Positions 55,149 through 63,988 of a stretch of DNA of 64,000 nucleotides are shown one piece after another; the stretch's first letter is position 1, and each line of letters starts with the position of its first letter. The stretch comes from Bacillota bacterium. Lineage in GTDB: Bacteria > Bacillota > Clostridia > Christensenellales > Aristaeellaceae. The stretch lies in NCBI GenBank assembly GCA_023404715.1, contig JAEYAR010000101.1, positions 17,778 through 81,777 on the forward strand, given 5' to 3'. The notes below the pieces were generated by a model. It was given only the letters and a program-made list of their open reading frames with translations. It searched no databases and was not told the origin of the DNA. A program made the translations under genes and the position numbers.

Positions 55149-56152
55149 TTCACATCGCCTCCATTGTTCTTTGCAATTTCCGTCTCGATTTGTTTGCATA
55201 AGCGCAGACTATATATGCCTTCCTCGCACCCCGGCATGCAGGGTTTATCCAAACGTACGCAACGCACAAACTTTTCCAGCTGCAGCCTAAAGCAAAGTTG
55301 CCACCAGTTCTGCGTATCGCGTAGCTCTCTTGTGCCCCGGGCATCCGTCATGCGTACAAAGCGCGCCAGCCGGTCGTACGCCGCGTAGCCCTTCGGGCCG
55401 AGCACTTCAAACTCCCCATAGGGCAGAACCGGGTAAAACCAACCGATTTCAAGCTTGGCCAAGTCCCCGTTCTCAAAACGGATCACGGACGTATCGTAGT
55501 TCGAGCAAGGGAACTCCGGCCTGCTTTGCAAGCCGAAGGCGTGCACTTCCTTTACTTGCGCGCCTGTGAGGAAGTGCAAAAAATCCGCATTATGCGCCCC
55601 GTCATGTACCGACGGGCAGCCGTGCTGCATCGTAGCGTAGAGCCTTGCATAGTGCTCCGGATGGCCTTGCGGGTCCCAGATTTCGTCGTAAATCCCCAGA
55701 CGGTATACGAGCGGATGGCCCAGCGCATCCTCCTCGATCCAGGCTCTGAGCTGCTCGAGTAGCGGATCGTGACGGTAGGTAAAGCCGAGCTGTACGTGGC
55801 GCCCCGTCTCCCGTTCCACGTCTGCTACGCGCTGTGCTTCCGCCAAGGTAAGCGCCATCGGCTTTTCGCATAGCACGTCTAAGCCGCTTTTAAGCGCCGC
55901 CTCCGTCAGGCGGGGCGTCACCCAGGGAGGTGTAGCGACGACCACCGCGTCCATTTCACATTCTTTCATCATCACCTGTGCGTCGGTATACCCCGGCACG
56001 GCATGCTGCGCGGCAAGCGCGCGCACCCGTTCGCCGTGAACATCGCACAGACCCGCCAGGGCCGCCTCTTCGCTTTGAAGAATGGCTGGAATATGCTGCG
56101 TAAGTGCGATGTCTCCGCACCCAATTACGCCGATACGTATCGCATCTTTCAA
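55145..56152 (-). CDS. Gfo/Idh/MocA family oxidoreductase
   Basis: 335 residues from a probable TTG start at 56152 that overlaps the stop of the previous gene (TTGA), with AGAAGG eight bases before; no ATG lies near. Rossmann 'IGVIGCGDIALTQHIPA', 'LDVLCEKPMALTLAEA' with the EKP Lys near 95, and 'CPSVHDGAHNADFLHFLTG' near 180 holding the His. NAD-dependent oxidation of a sugar hydroxyl is expected, perhaps to a lactone that the amidohydrolases open. Confidence 0.88.
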   Translation of the reverse strand: MKDAIRIGVIGCGDIALTQHIPAILQSEEAALAGLCDVHGERVRALAAQHAVPGYTDAQVMMKECEMDAVVVATPPWVTPRLTEAALKSGLDVLCEKPMALTLAEAQRVADVERETGRHVQLGFTYRHDPLLEQLRAWIEEDALGHPLVYRLGIYDEIWDPQGHPEHYARLYATMQHGCPSVHDGAHNADFLHFLTGAQVKEVHAFGLQSRPEFPCSNYDTSVIRFENGDLAKLEIGWFYPVLPYGEFEVLGPKGYAAYDRLARFVRMTDARGTRELRDTQNWWQLCFRLQLEKFVRCVRLDKPCMPGCEEGIYSLRLCKQIETEIAKNNGGDVK

Positions 56153-56937
56153 ATGCTTTTCCTTCTCTCTTCCATTGCATGGGCGATCGCCTCCACCAGT
56201 TCGCATGCCGCGTCGACGATGCGCTCAAAGAATTGCTTTCCCTTTCCCGCACTGGCAAGCGTGGGCTTGCCGAACGCGCCCGTCTGCGTAATTTCAGAAA
56301 AATTGTCCACCCACGCGAGCGGGCTTCCCTGCATCATATAACCCTGGTAAGCATCGCCTGCCGGACAATTTCCCTTGCCTGTGTCTACCATCTCGGCCCC
56401 GTTCACCAGCTCCGGACGCAGGTACATGTACAAAGAAGTCTCCAGCTCTCCCGCGTGCCCCATACCCGTCACGCCGCCCTCCGCGATCTTCCGTATATCC
56501 GCCGCGGCGAGCGACCAATAATCCGTTAGCATCGCGCGAAGACGCGGCCACCGCTCCTTCATTTCCTGCAGCGCAGCTGTCGCCGGCGTCCGGTTGCCCC
56601 CGTGGCCATTGAGCAGCAGCAAGGTCTGGCAGCCCATGCCCTGCAGGGATCCGGCGATCTGTACGACCATATCGGTATAGACGCGGTGTCCGGCGGAAAT
56701 CGTCGCGCCGAAGGACAGGTGATGGGGCGAATGCCCCAGCCACAGCGTTGGCAGCAGCAGCACGCGCTGCGCGTAGCGGGCCTCCAGCGCTTCGGCGATC
56801 CGGGTGACGAGCAGCGTATCGGTATTACAGGGCAGATGCCTTCCGTGCTGCTCGGTTGAGCCCAGCGGAAGCACGGCTATCGTGCGCGCCCAATCGATTT
56901 GTTTACACTGCGGCCAGTTCAAAGCGGTCAGGTACAT
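56149..56937 (-). CDS. Creatininase-family amidohydrolase
   Basis: 262 residues from ATG 56937 (AAGGAG nine bases before); a longer in-frame start lacks a site. Metal-binding signatures: 'LGSTEQHGRHLPCNTD' at 25-40 with Glu29, His31 and Asp40; 'GHSPHHLSFGATIS'; 'LLNGHGGNRT'; and 'GHAGELETS'. The family hydrolyses cyclic amides (creatinine, formamides) and includes proteins of unknown role in sugar operons. Here it might open a lactam or lactone, which is speculation. It lies between an amidohydrolase and the Gfo/Idh gene. Confidence 0.9.
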   Translation of the reverse strand: MYLTALNWPQCKQIDWARTIAVLPLGSTEQHGRHLPCNTDTLLVTRIAEALEARYAQRVLLLPTLWLGHSPHHLSFGATISAGHRVYTDMVVQIAGSLQGMGCQTLLLLNGHGGNRTPATAALQEMKERWPRLRAMLTDYWSLAAADIRKIAEGGVTGMGHAGELETSLYMYLRPELVNGAEMVDTGKGNCPAGDAYQGYMMQGSPLAWVDNFSEITQTGAFGKPTLASAGKGKQFFERIVDAACELVEAIAHAMEERRKSI

Positions 56938-56981
56938 ATAAGGCCACTCCTTTTTCCCATCGTTTGAACGCATCCAGATGT

Positions 56982-57728
56982 TTATCGTTTGAACGCCTGT
57001 ATGAAGCGCCGTGCGTTGCCAAAGCGCACTTTATCTAAAACTTCCTGCGCGTAAGGCAGCAGCTCTACGCGCCGAATCCGGTCCTTCGTATCGCGCACGT
57101 CCGCCAGCGGATAGTCGGAGCCGAACAGGATCCGCTCGCCATGGAGCGCACCGACGATCTCCTTCAAGCCTAAATAGGGGCAGCCGCACGTGCACAGCCA
57201 CACGTTCGGATAGCGCAGCGCGGCAAGCAGCGCCTCATGCCACAGGTCGTTGAGCCCGCTGTGCCCCAGCACGACCGTAAGCTCGGGAAAGCGCCGCGCC
57301 GTCTCTGCGATCGCGAGCGACTCCGTATAGGGCGGCGTGCCGTCGTGGAAGAAGAGAACCGTACCCAACTTGGCCGCCGCCTCCGCCATGCGCAGATACT
57401 GCGCATCCAGCGGGCTGAACGCCTGCAGCCACGGGTGCAGCTTGATGCCGATGAGGCCCAGCTCCTCCAGACAACGCTTCATTTCATCCTCGCAATCCCT
57501 GTCGCGCGGGTTTACGACGCCCATGCCGCATAGCCGGTCCGGATGCGCCCGCGCCGCGCGAGCGACCACATCGTTGTCCGCGGCGCAGTCCGCAAAAAAT
57601 CCGTCGTTGGGCAGCAACAGGCTCGTGTGGATTCCGTTTTCGTCCATCTCTCGCAGGAAAGTATCCGGATCGGATGCCGCCGCGCTGAAGCGTCCACCCA
57701 GAAAATGCGTATGCATATCGTAGATCAC
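56982..57728 (-). CDS. Amidohydrolase-family protein (Amidohydro_2, TIM-barrel hydrolase), copy 1
   Basis: 248 residues. HxH motif 'MIYDMHTHFLG', 'GIKLHPW' near 105, 'VLFFHDGTPPY' near 148 (strand-5 His), 'VVLGHSGLNDLW' near 175 (strand-6 His) and 'ILFGSDYPLAD' near 220 (strand-8 Asp): all metal and catalytic residues are present. Relatives are lactonases of uronate, fuconate and rhamnonate pathways, decarboxylases and hydratases. ATG 57728 overlaps the stop of the next gene upstream. Probable lactonase (inference). Confidence 0.88.
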   Translation of the reverse strand: MIYDMHTHFLGGRFSAAASDPDTFLREMDENGIHTSLLLPNDGFFADCAADNDVVARAARAHPDRLCGMGVVNPRDRDCEDEMKRCLEELGLIGIKLHPWLQAFSPLDAQYLRMAEAAAKLGTVLFFHDGTPPYTESLAIAETARRFPELTVVLGHSGLNDLWHEALLAALRYPNVWLCTCGCPYLGLKEIVGALHGERILFGSDYPLADVRDTKDRIRRVELLPYAQEVLDKVRFGNARRFIQAFKR

Positions 57729-58465
57729 GCGCCCCGCCTCCCCCTAAGAAGCATTTCCATGTTGCCGCCAGCCACCAGGGCGAGCGCGCTTTCCTCCACC
57801 GGCAGACTACGTAGTTTTTCCACCTCGCCTTGAAGGCTCAGATAAGGCGAATCTGACGAGAAGATCACGCGCTTCGCGCCGACCGCCCCGATGGCGTTTA
57901 AGATCGTGCTGGGCGCGTTATAGGAGACGTCCACGTAGATGTTGGGCGTATCCTGTACAGAGGGAAGCGCGTCGGTCCAAAAATCGGGGAAGCCATAGCG
58001 TCCTTCTATGAAAATCCCCTGCGGATACGTGCGCGCCAGATAGCAAAGCTGCATGGGCATCGCCGAAACCGGGATGCCCGTGGGAACGTAGATGGGCAGT
58101 CCCCGTTCGATCGCCGCTTCCACCACGGGGAAGACGATGCCGTCCGTCAACTGGCAACCCTGCAAGTGCGGGGCGAGCTCCAGCGCGCAGGCGCCCTTGT
58201 CCGCCGCACGGCGCAGTTCGTCCATCGCCGCGCGGGCGTACCAAGGGTTGACCGACGCATATGCGTAAAACCGGCCGGGATAACGCCTGGCCGTCTCCAG
58301 CACGTAATCGTTGCCCGCGCGGTTGTCCACCGCGATGGCGGCGTCCCAGGGCGATATACACGCCCGTTCGATCCCTAGCCCATCCATATCTCGCAGCAGC
58401 GCCTCGGGGCTTTGCCGCGCCGTCAAACCGGGGCCCACATGGCAATGCGCGTCGATCCAGATCAT
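57725..58465 (-). CDS. Amidohydrolase-family protein, copy 2, lacking two metal-site histidines
   Basis: 246 residues from ATG 58465, which overlaps the stop of the enolase-superfamily gene (ATGA). It keeps HxH ('WIDAHCHVG', H7/H9) and the strand-8 Asp205 ('IFSSDSPY'). At strand 5 where the relatives read 'FHDG' or 'WHQG' it has 'VPTG', and at strand 6 where they read 'GHSG' or 'AHMG' it has 'GRYG'. So two usual active-site histidines are absent. It may use a different chemistry, be a regulatory or partner subunit of copy 1, or have lost activity. The frame is intact and tightly coupled on both sides, which argues for a retained role. Confidence 0.85.
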   Translation of the reverse strand: MIWIDAHCHVGPGLTARQSPEALLRDMDGLGIERACISPWDAAIAVDNRAGNDYVLETARRYPGRFYAYASVNPWYARAAMDELRRAADKGACALELAPHLQGCQLTDGIVFPVVEAAIERGLPIYVPTGIPVSAMPMQLCYLARTYPQGIFIEGRYGFPDFWTDALPSVQDTPNIYVDVSYNAPSTILNAIGAVGAKRVIFSSDSPYLSLQGEVEKLRSLPVEESALALVAGGNMEMLLRGRRGA

Positions 58466-59592
58466 TTTTCTACCGCCTCCCGTACGCGTACGCGATAAAG
58501 CTTTTCCTCGTCGAGCGTAACGCCCAGCCCCGGACGATCCGGCACGATCAATTCGCCGTCCTCGATCGTGAGCCCCTCGCGCGTTACGTCCGTCGCGTAT
58601 ACGGTGAACCCCCGGATGTCCGACGGCTCGTCCGCCAGGTTGTCCATGCAGGCGGCGGCTTGTGCGGAGGCCGCGGCGCCGATGCATCCCTCCGGCATGG
58701 AGCCCAAAGTACAAGGCACGTGGTAAAGCCGCGCCAGCTCCGCGATGCGGCGTACGCCCGCCAGCCCACCCGCTTCACAGGTGTATACGTGCAGTAGGTC
58801 CGCCGCGCCCGCCTCCAGACACGCCTTGGCGTCGTATACGTCCCATACGCCCTCATCGATCAGAATTCGGCTCCGTGCCCGGGCGCGCAGCCAAGCGATG
58901 TCCTCCAACCTTTGCGCGTCCATCGGCTGCTCGATCATGTGGACGCCCAAGTCATGGAGCGCATCCATCATGCGCAAGGCCTGGCGTCTGTCTGTCCACG
59001 CCATGTTGGCGTCCGCGCGCAGGCGCACGTAGTCCGGGATGGCCTCTCTCACCCGACGTGCGCCCTCGATGTCGCGTTCTTCGCTGAGCCCCACCTTTAG
59101 CTTGAGCTCTCGATAGCCCTGCTGCACGCGCAGGCGCGCTATGCGTGCCATGTCGTCGGGCGATGCCATGGGGATTCCACCCGTCAGCGGAATGCGCTCG
59201 CGGAGCCTGCCGCCCATGAGCCTGGCGACGCTCATGTCGCACTTCTTGCCCAGCAGATCCCAAAGCGCCATTTCGACGCCCGCCTTGGCGAGCAGATGCC
59301 GCTTGGAGAACGCGCACAGCGCGTCCATAATGGCGATCATCTCGCCGATTTGCGTACAGTCGTGCCCTTCGAGGCGCGGCGCCCACAGGCGGTTCACCTC
59401 CCCGCATAACGCGTGCGCGCCGCCAAACCACGCGAGCGAGATCTCCCCTATGCCCTGCGTCCCGTCCTGCGCCGTAACGCGCACGATACCGTGGTTAGAC
59501 GAACGGTATTCCCCCCAACTGTCGCTGACCTGCTCGCAAAAGGGCAGGTTGACCGGTATCGCCTCGACGTTTACAATGCTATCCTTTGTCAT
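58462..59592 (-). CDS. Enolase-superfamily enzyme (mandelate racemase/muconate lactonizing type)
   Basis: 376 residues. N-terminal capping domain (1-125), then a barrel with the strand-2 'KLK' pair (K164, K166 in 'RELKLKVG'), and metal ligands Asp194 ('LRADAN'), Glu221 ('MIEQP') and Asp246 ('ILIDEG'). At strand 6, where muconate lactonizing and related enzymes have a second catalytic Lys, the sequence is 'HVYTCEAGG' with Tyr270. It could be a sugar-acid dehydratase or an epimerase with one base. GAGGTGA precedes ATG 59592. Its place between amidohydrolases and upstream of an aldolase supports a sugar-acid dehydratase role. Confidence 0.88.
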   Translation of the reverse strand: MTKDSIVNVEAIPVNLPFCEQVSDSWGEYRSSNHGIVRVTAQDGTQGIGEISLAWFGGAHALCGEVNRLWAPRLEGHDCTQIGEMIAIMDALCAFSKRHLLAKAGVEMALWDLLGKKCDMSVARLMGGRLRERIPLTGGIPMASPDDMARIARLRVQQGYRELKLKVGLSEERDIEGARRVREAIPDYVRLRADANMAWTDRRQALRMMDALHDLGVHMIEQPMDAQRLEDIAWLRARARSRILIDEGVWDVYDAKACLEAGAADLLHVYTCEAGGLAGVRRIAELARLYHVPCTLGSMPEGCIGAAASAQAAACMDNLADEPSDIRGFTVYATDVTREGLTIEDGELIVPDRPGLGVTLDEEKLYRVRVREAVEK

Positions 59593-59595
59593 GGT

Positions 59596-60435
59596 TCACC
59601 TCAGGCCCAGAACAGCGGGCGTATCGCGCCCGATGATGGCCTCTATCGTCTCCTCCGGCACGCGCGGCAAGCGCGTCCCTTGCGTAATGGAACATATAGC
59701 GCGCACCTGCTTGAGCGTATTGCTAACGTCAAAGCTTGGCAGGTCTGTGCCGAAAAACAGCTTATCCGTAATGCCGTACTCGATTGCGCACATCATGATG
59801 TTATAGAATTGCCAGGGCCGGCAGGCCAGCGCGGAGATGTCCGCATAGACGTTTGGGTGCTTGCGTACGACGCAGGCCGTCTCCGCATACCAGGGATGCC
59901 CCATGTGCGCGATGACCATCTGCAGCTTGGGGTAGGAGGATGCGATCTGATCGAGCAATACGGGGTTGCAGACATCCAGCGGCCCTCTGCGCACAAAGCT
60001 CGTCCCCTGATGCCACAGGATCGGGATACCCTGCGCCTCACAAAAAGCGTACAGCGGCTGCGCCGCCGTATCGTGCGGCGAAAAATTCTGATAAATCGGC
60101 CCGAGCTTGAGTCCCTTGAGGCCAAGCTCCAGCACCGCGTGCCGCAACCGCTGCAGCGCATCCTCGCGGTTGGGATCCACACTTGCAAAGCCGAACAAGC
60201 GCTCTGGATCCGTCCTGACGTAATCAGCCACGAGCTCGTTGCCGGACACATAGCCGACAAAAGGCGCGTCGAGCGCCAGCACAATCGCCCCGTCGCATTG
60301 CCCCATGGCCTCCCGATGCATTTCGGGCGAGCAGTAGGCGACGTGCGACTCCCCCCACGCGCGCCGTCCATCCTCTACGAAATCTCCGTAGACGTCCTGC
60401 GCGCGCGCCAGATGCGTATGCGCGTCAAATATCAT
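59596..60435 (-). CDS. Amidohydrolase-family protein (Amidohydro_2), copy 3
   Basis: 279 residues; ATG 60435 is preferred because AAGGGGG is well placed (an ATG six bases earlier is too close). HxH 'MIFDAHTHLARA', 'LKLGPIY' near 110, 'ILWHQGTSF' near 145, 'VIAHMGHPWY' near 175, and 'LFFGTDLPSFD' near 225: a complete active site. It is longer than copies 1 and 2, with an insert at residues 15-45. Probably a lactonase or decarboxylase in the same pathway. Lies directly behind the GH123-like gene. Confidence 0.88.
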   Translation of the reverse strand: MIFDAHTHLARAQDVYGDFVEDGRRAWGESHVAYCSPEMHREAMGQCDGAIVLALDAPFVGYVSGNELVADYVRTDPERLFGFASVDPNREDALQRLRHAVLELGLKGLKLGPIYQNFSPHDTAAQPLYAFCEAQGIPILWHQGTSFVRRGPLDVCNPVLLDQIASSYPKLQMVIAHMGHPWYAETACVVRKHPNVYADISALACRPWQFYNIMMCAIEYGITDKLFFGTDLPSFDVSNTLKQVRAICSITQGTRLPRVPEETIEAIIGRDTPAVLGLR

Positions 60436-60470
60436 GTCCATCCCCCTTTTAAGCCGCCCGAAGCTTCGCC

Positions 60471-62168
60471 TCAGTCGGATTCCTGCGCTACCGCGGCGGC
60501 ACGGCGCACCAATTCATCCCGAGCCTTCAGCATCAGTCGCGTGTCTCGGGTATAGTCGTCCTTCGCGTCCCGGGCGATCTGTGAGACGAGCGCCTTAGCG
60601 CCCTGGGGATCATTACGGCCGAGAATCGTAAGCAGCTCAAAGTCCTGTGCCGCGTCGCGGTTGGCCTCGTAGCGGATCGAAGAGCGAACCTTGTGCGCGT
60701 GGTGCGGGTCTGGATAAATCGTATAATGATCTCCCTTGAACTCCTCTTCGCCGATCTCCAAAAATTCGCGGATGCCCCAGTCGTTCCAGAAGTTGTAACC
60801 CCAATGCAAAAACCCCTTGATATCCCAGGCGTAGAGCAGCCAGCCGAGCATACGCATGTGCCACACAGGCTTATCGACAAAGCGGTTCAACCAGGAGCCC
60901 GATGGCCCGCAGCAATTGTACAAGTATAGGCGCACGCCGTCCCGGGCCGCCTGCGCGAACAGTTCGCGGTTCTCGTCGTAGGCCGATTCGATCGGCACCT
61001 GCACGTCCGTCCCGAGCGCTAGCTGATGCCTGGCAAAGTCCACGTGCGTAACCGGGTCTCCGATCTTCAGCTTCGGGGCCAAGGCGCGCATTTGCCGGTA
61101 GTAGAACGTGTACTGTGCAAGCTGCGCGTCGTTCATGGCCTCGTCGCCCACGTGCTGATACCAAACCGGAAGCCAGCCCATCTCTTCGATATGCGCCTGC
61201 AGCGCCGGCAGGTACTGAGTCAGCCACCGCAGCGATTCCGCACTGTCGTGCGCCGCCATGCCGACCTGCATCACGCCCTGTTCATTTCGGCGCAGCAGGT
61301 AAGTGGTGAAGTGCATCTTAAAGTAATCGATAGAGGCGATGTGCGTGCCCTCTAAGCCTTTCACCACGCCTTTATCCGCAAAGAAGCGGACGTATTCGTC
61401 TACGCGCGACCAATTGAACGTAAAGTTCCCACGCTCGTCCACCTGCGTTCCGCCGTCCATCAGCAGCTGCGGCAGGTTCAGATATAGTATGTTTTGGCGG
61501 TGCATGCGCATCTGATCCGCGATATCGCCCACCAGCTTCCACCAATCGTCCGTCCAGCGATCATACCCGTAGCAAATCGTGATAGGGTCGTTCGGGTAGT
61601 GTCCCGGCTCGCTGGGGAGCCACCACACGCCTGTGATTTGCTGATGGTGCATGTAGTCCAGGGCGCCCCGGCTCGCGTCGGGCAGCGTCACCGCGCACAC
61701 CTCCGCCGACATGCGCACATCCATTCGGCCCCGCGTCGTATGCACGTGCGCGCAGCCTTTGTACACGCCGCGCTTCGTTCCGGCCGGGACGAACAGCGTC
61801 ACCCAGATGGGCTGCGTGGTCTTTCGGGGCACCTGTACCGTACGGTCGTTGCTCAGCGGATCGGGATAAAACTCAGGGGCCCTTCGCACCGCATCCTCCG
61901 GCGTCATGCCCAAGGAGTTATATGGGCCATAGACGTATTCTACGTAATGGTACGCACACATGCAAGCCGGTATCCTGCCGCCATCACAGGTCAAGTCGTC
62001 GAATGTAACCCCGTTGATCGTAAAGGCGTCTTCGCTCCGGATGCAGATCTGAAAGGACTGATATTCGTTTCTCGCCATTACCAGGCGATGATCCTCTATC
62101 ACTTCGTTGAACTGCATCCGCTGATCATGAAAGACGTTGACGTAAGAGCTTCTCGTCCAAGCCTGCAT
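60471..62168 (-). CDS. GH123/DUF4091-like glycoside hydrolase
   Basis: 565 residues from ATG 62168 (AAGGGAG seven bases before). N-terminal beta-sandwich to about residue 165, then a barrel containing 'PVWYQHVGDEAMNDAQ' with the Asp342-Glu343 pair expected of the GH123/DUF4091 clan. The C-terminal part has 'GWLLYAWDIKGFLHWGYNFW' (20 residues) and 'RYEANRDAAQDFELL', which are DUF4091 signatures. GH123 enzymes remove N-acetyl-beta-galactosamine by substrate assistance; DUF4091 members are mostly uncharacterised. No signal peptide, so it acts on imported glycosides. It probably frees the sugar that the rest of the operon oxidises. Confidence 0.85.
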   Translation of the reverse strand: MQAWTRSSYVNVFHDQRMQFNEVIEDHRLVMARNEYQSFQICIRSEDAFTINGVTFDDLTCDGGRIPACMCAYHYVEYVYGPYNSLGMTPEDAVRRAPEFYPDPLSNDRTVQVPRKTTQPIWVTLFVPAGTKRGVYKGCAHVHTTRGRMDVRMSAEVCAVTLPDASRGALDYMHHQQITGVWWLPSEPGHYPNDPITICYGYDRWTDDWWKLVGDIADQMRMHRQNILYLNLPQLLMDGGTQVDERGNFTFNWSRVDEYVRFFADKGVVKGLEGTHIASIDYFKMHFTTYLLRRNEQGVMQVGMAAHDSAESLRWLTQYLPALQAHIEEMGWLPVWYQHVGDEAMNDAQLAQYTFYYRQMRALAPKLKIGDPVTHVDFARHQLALGTDVQVPIESAYDENRELFAQAARDGVRLYLYNCCGPSGSWLNRFVDKPVWHMRMLGWLLYAWDIKGFLHWGYNFWNDWGIREFLEIGEEEFKGDHYTIYPDPHHAHKVRSSIRYEANRDAAQDFELLTILGRNDPQGAKALVSQIARDAKDDYTRDTRLMLKARDELVRRAAAVAQESD

Positions 62169-62228
62169 ATCATATCTCCCTTCATTGAGATGGGGCGCCC
62201 GGCGCAATGGCCGAGCGCCCCATGCCGC

Positions 62229-63884
62229 TTATTGCGCAGCCTTAATCGCCTGCAGTTCCTGGTATTTCCGCGTCCAATGGTCCTCGACCTTCTGGAGCCC
62301 GGCCTGGTCTGCCTTCGTTAAGAATTCATTCCACATTTCCTGCGCGTTTTCAAAGCTCGTCGCTTCCAACACGACTTTGCCCATATAGCTCTTCCACAGA
62401 TCGTTGACCTTCGTGAGTATGATGGCCTCCTCGCTTCCTGCGATCGGATCCAGCTTTGTGAAGTCGGAGAAGTCGTCCGCCACCGCTTCGATCTCAAAGA
62501 TGCGCTTTCGTAGCGGATCTTTCATGGCGTCGCCTCTGGCGGCGGCGCTGTCGTAGTAGATGCTGCCGACCCAGCGATAGCGGTTCCCGCCCGTATACTT
62601 CTGCCAAGCGGCAAACCCTTCGTTAAACATCAGCTCCTCCGCCTTGCCGATGGGGGTAATCCAACGGTTCGTCGGCCCCGCAAACTCCCAGTGCAGTCCC
62701 TCGATACCCTTGTTGACGTTTGCCTGTGCCTGGTCGGTTGCAAACAGCTCGTAAAGTTGGATGGCGCGATCCGGATGCTCGGTATTTTGGGTGATCACGA
62801 GCGCGCCGCCTAGCCCGTCGATGTCATAGTGCGGGTTGAAGAAGTGTCCGACGTCTTCCGCTGCAAAATGATCCAGCCCCATATATGCAAAATCCGGATT
62901 GATCTTCTTGATGCCCGCGTCCCCGTCAAAGCTGCGCCACCCGGGGCCTGCGCTTAGGAACAGCGTGCCGTTGACGTTAGCCGCCTCAAGGGAAGATACA
63001 TCCTCGGCCGCGAAGTCCGCCATGTTTACGATGCCGTCGCGGATGAGCTCGCCTATATGCCATAACGTCTCCAGATAGATCGGGTCGCGCGCCTGCGAGG
63101 TGATCACGCCGCCCTGTTCGATGTATTTATAGCCGCCGCCCATCGAGCGGTAGAGCATGTTGACGCCGCTGTCGATGTTGTAGAAGGAATACGCGTCCCA
63201 CAGCACCAAGGGGCTCGTAATCTCCGGATACTTTTCCTTGACCTCGTAGAGTACCTTTTCCACGTTCTCCAGCGTATCCATCGGCGGCTCGCCCAGCGCC
63301 TTCCAGATGTCCTCGCGGCAGTAGTAAGCGGTGCCGCTGAAAATCAGCGTATCGGTAAATTCAAGCTTTCCGCGGTCGTATGCGTTGGTGGGGAGATAAT
63401 AGAGCGTCCCGCCCTGCTCCCACTCGTAAAAATCCCGGTTGTTCCGATACAGCGGAATGTCCTTGAATTCAGGCGCATACGCCTCGATCAGCTCGTCGAG
63501 CGGATAAAGGTATTCGTCGTTCATCAGCGTTCCCAGCGCGGACACGGTATGGTCCGGAAACCAGATCAAATCCGGCAGGTCGTTTGTCGCGATCATCAGG
63601 TTGATCTTCTGGTTGTCGTCCGCAGCCGGGGAGTCGAACTCTAGGTGAATGCCGGTTTCCTGCTCTACCCAGCGGGAATAGGCATCCAGCCCCCACATGG
63701 AATCGTCGTAATTGGATGCGTTGACGTAGATGCGCAGCGTGACGGGCTCGTCGCGATGCTTGCTGAAGGCGTACTCCGTATCCCACTGCGTATAGGGGAT
63801 CTCCTCCTGCTCTTCGGCGAACGCAAACGTCGCGCCCGTCCAGATCAGTGTCAGCGTGAGTAACATGCTTAGCCATCTCTTCAT
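62229..63884 (-). CDS. Extracellular solute-binding protein
   Basis: 551 residues from ATG 63884; an in-frame TTG 21 bases before lacks a ribosome site. Signal peptide ends at 'ATFAFA|EE' with no cysteine. Mature part: 'LMIATNDLPDLIWFPDH', 'PLDELIEAYAPEFK' and 'GGALVITQNTEHPDRAIQLYE' (in part) are the marks of LplA-type proteins. It follows the permease cut by the right edge (105-base gap) and precedes the GH123-like gene by 60 bases, so it feeds the catabolic operon. The 60-base gap has a GGGGCGC hairpin without T-tract. Confidence 0.9.
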   Translation of the reverse strand: MKRWLSMLLTLTLIWTGATFAFAEEQEEIPYTQWDTEYAFSKHRDEPVTLRIYVNASNYDDSMWGLDAYSRWVEQETGIHLEFDSPAADDNQKINLMIATNDLPDLIWFPDHTVSALGTLMNDEYLYPLDELIEAYAPEFKDIPLYRNNRDFYEWEQGGTLYYLPTNAYDRGKLEFTDTLIFSGTAYYCREDIWKALGEPPMDTLENVEKVLYEVKEKYPEITSPLVLWDAYSFYNIDSGVNMLYRSMGGGYKYIEQGGVITSQARDPIYLETLWHIGELIRDGIVNMADFAAEDVSSLEAANVNGTLFLSAGPGWRSFDGDAGIKKINPDFAYMGLDHFAAEDVGHFFNPHYDIDGLGGALVITQNTEHPDRAIQLYELFATDQAQANVNKGIEGLHWEFAGPTNRWITPIGKAEELMFNEGFAAWQKYTGGNRYRWVGSIYYDSAAARGDAMKDPLRKRIFEIEAVADDFSDFTKLDPIAGSEEAIILTKVNDLWKSYMGKVVLEATSFENAQEMWNEFLTKADQAGLQKVEDHWTRKYQELQAIKAAQ

Positions 63885-63988
63885 AAGTCCTCTTCTCCTT
63901 TTCAAATGTCGTTATCCAGTCCGCCGCGCCGTGGGGGCCCAAGTTTTCCTCCCTTCACGCCCCATAACTCGATGCAAGGCGGTCGCAT

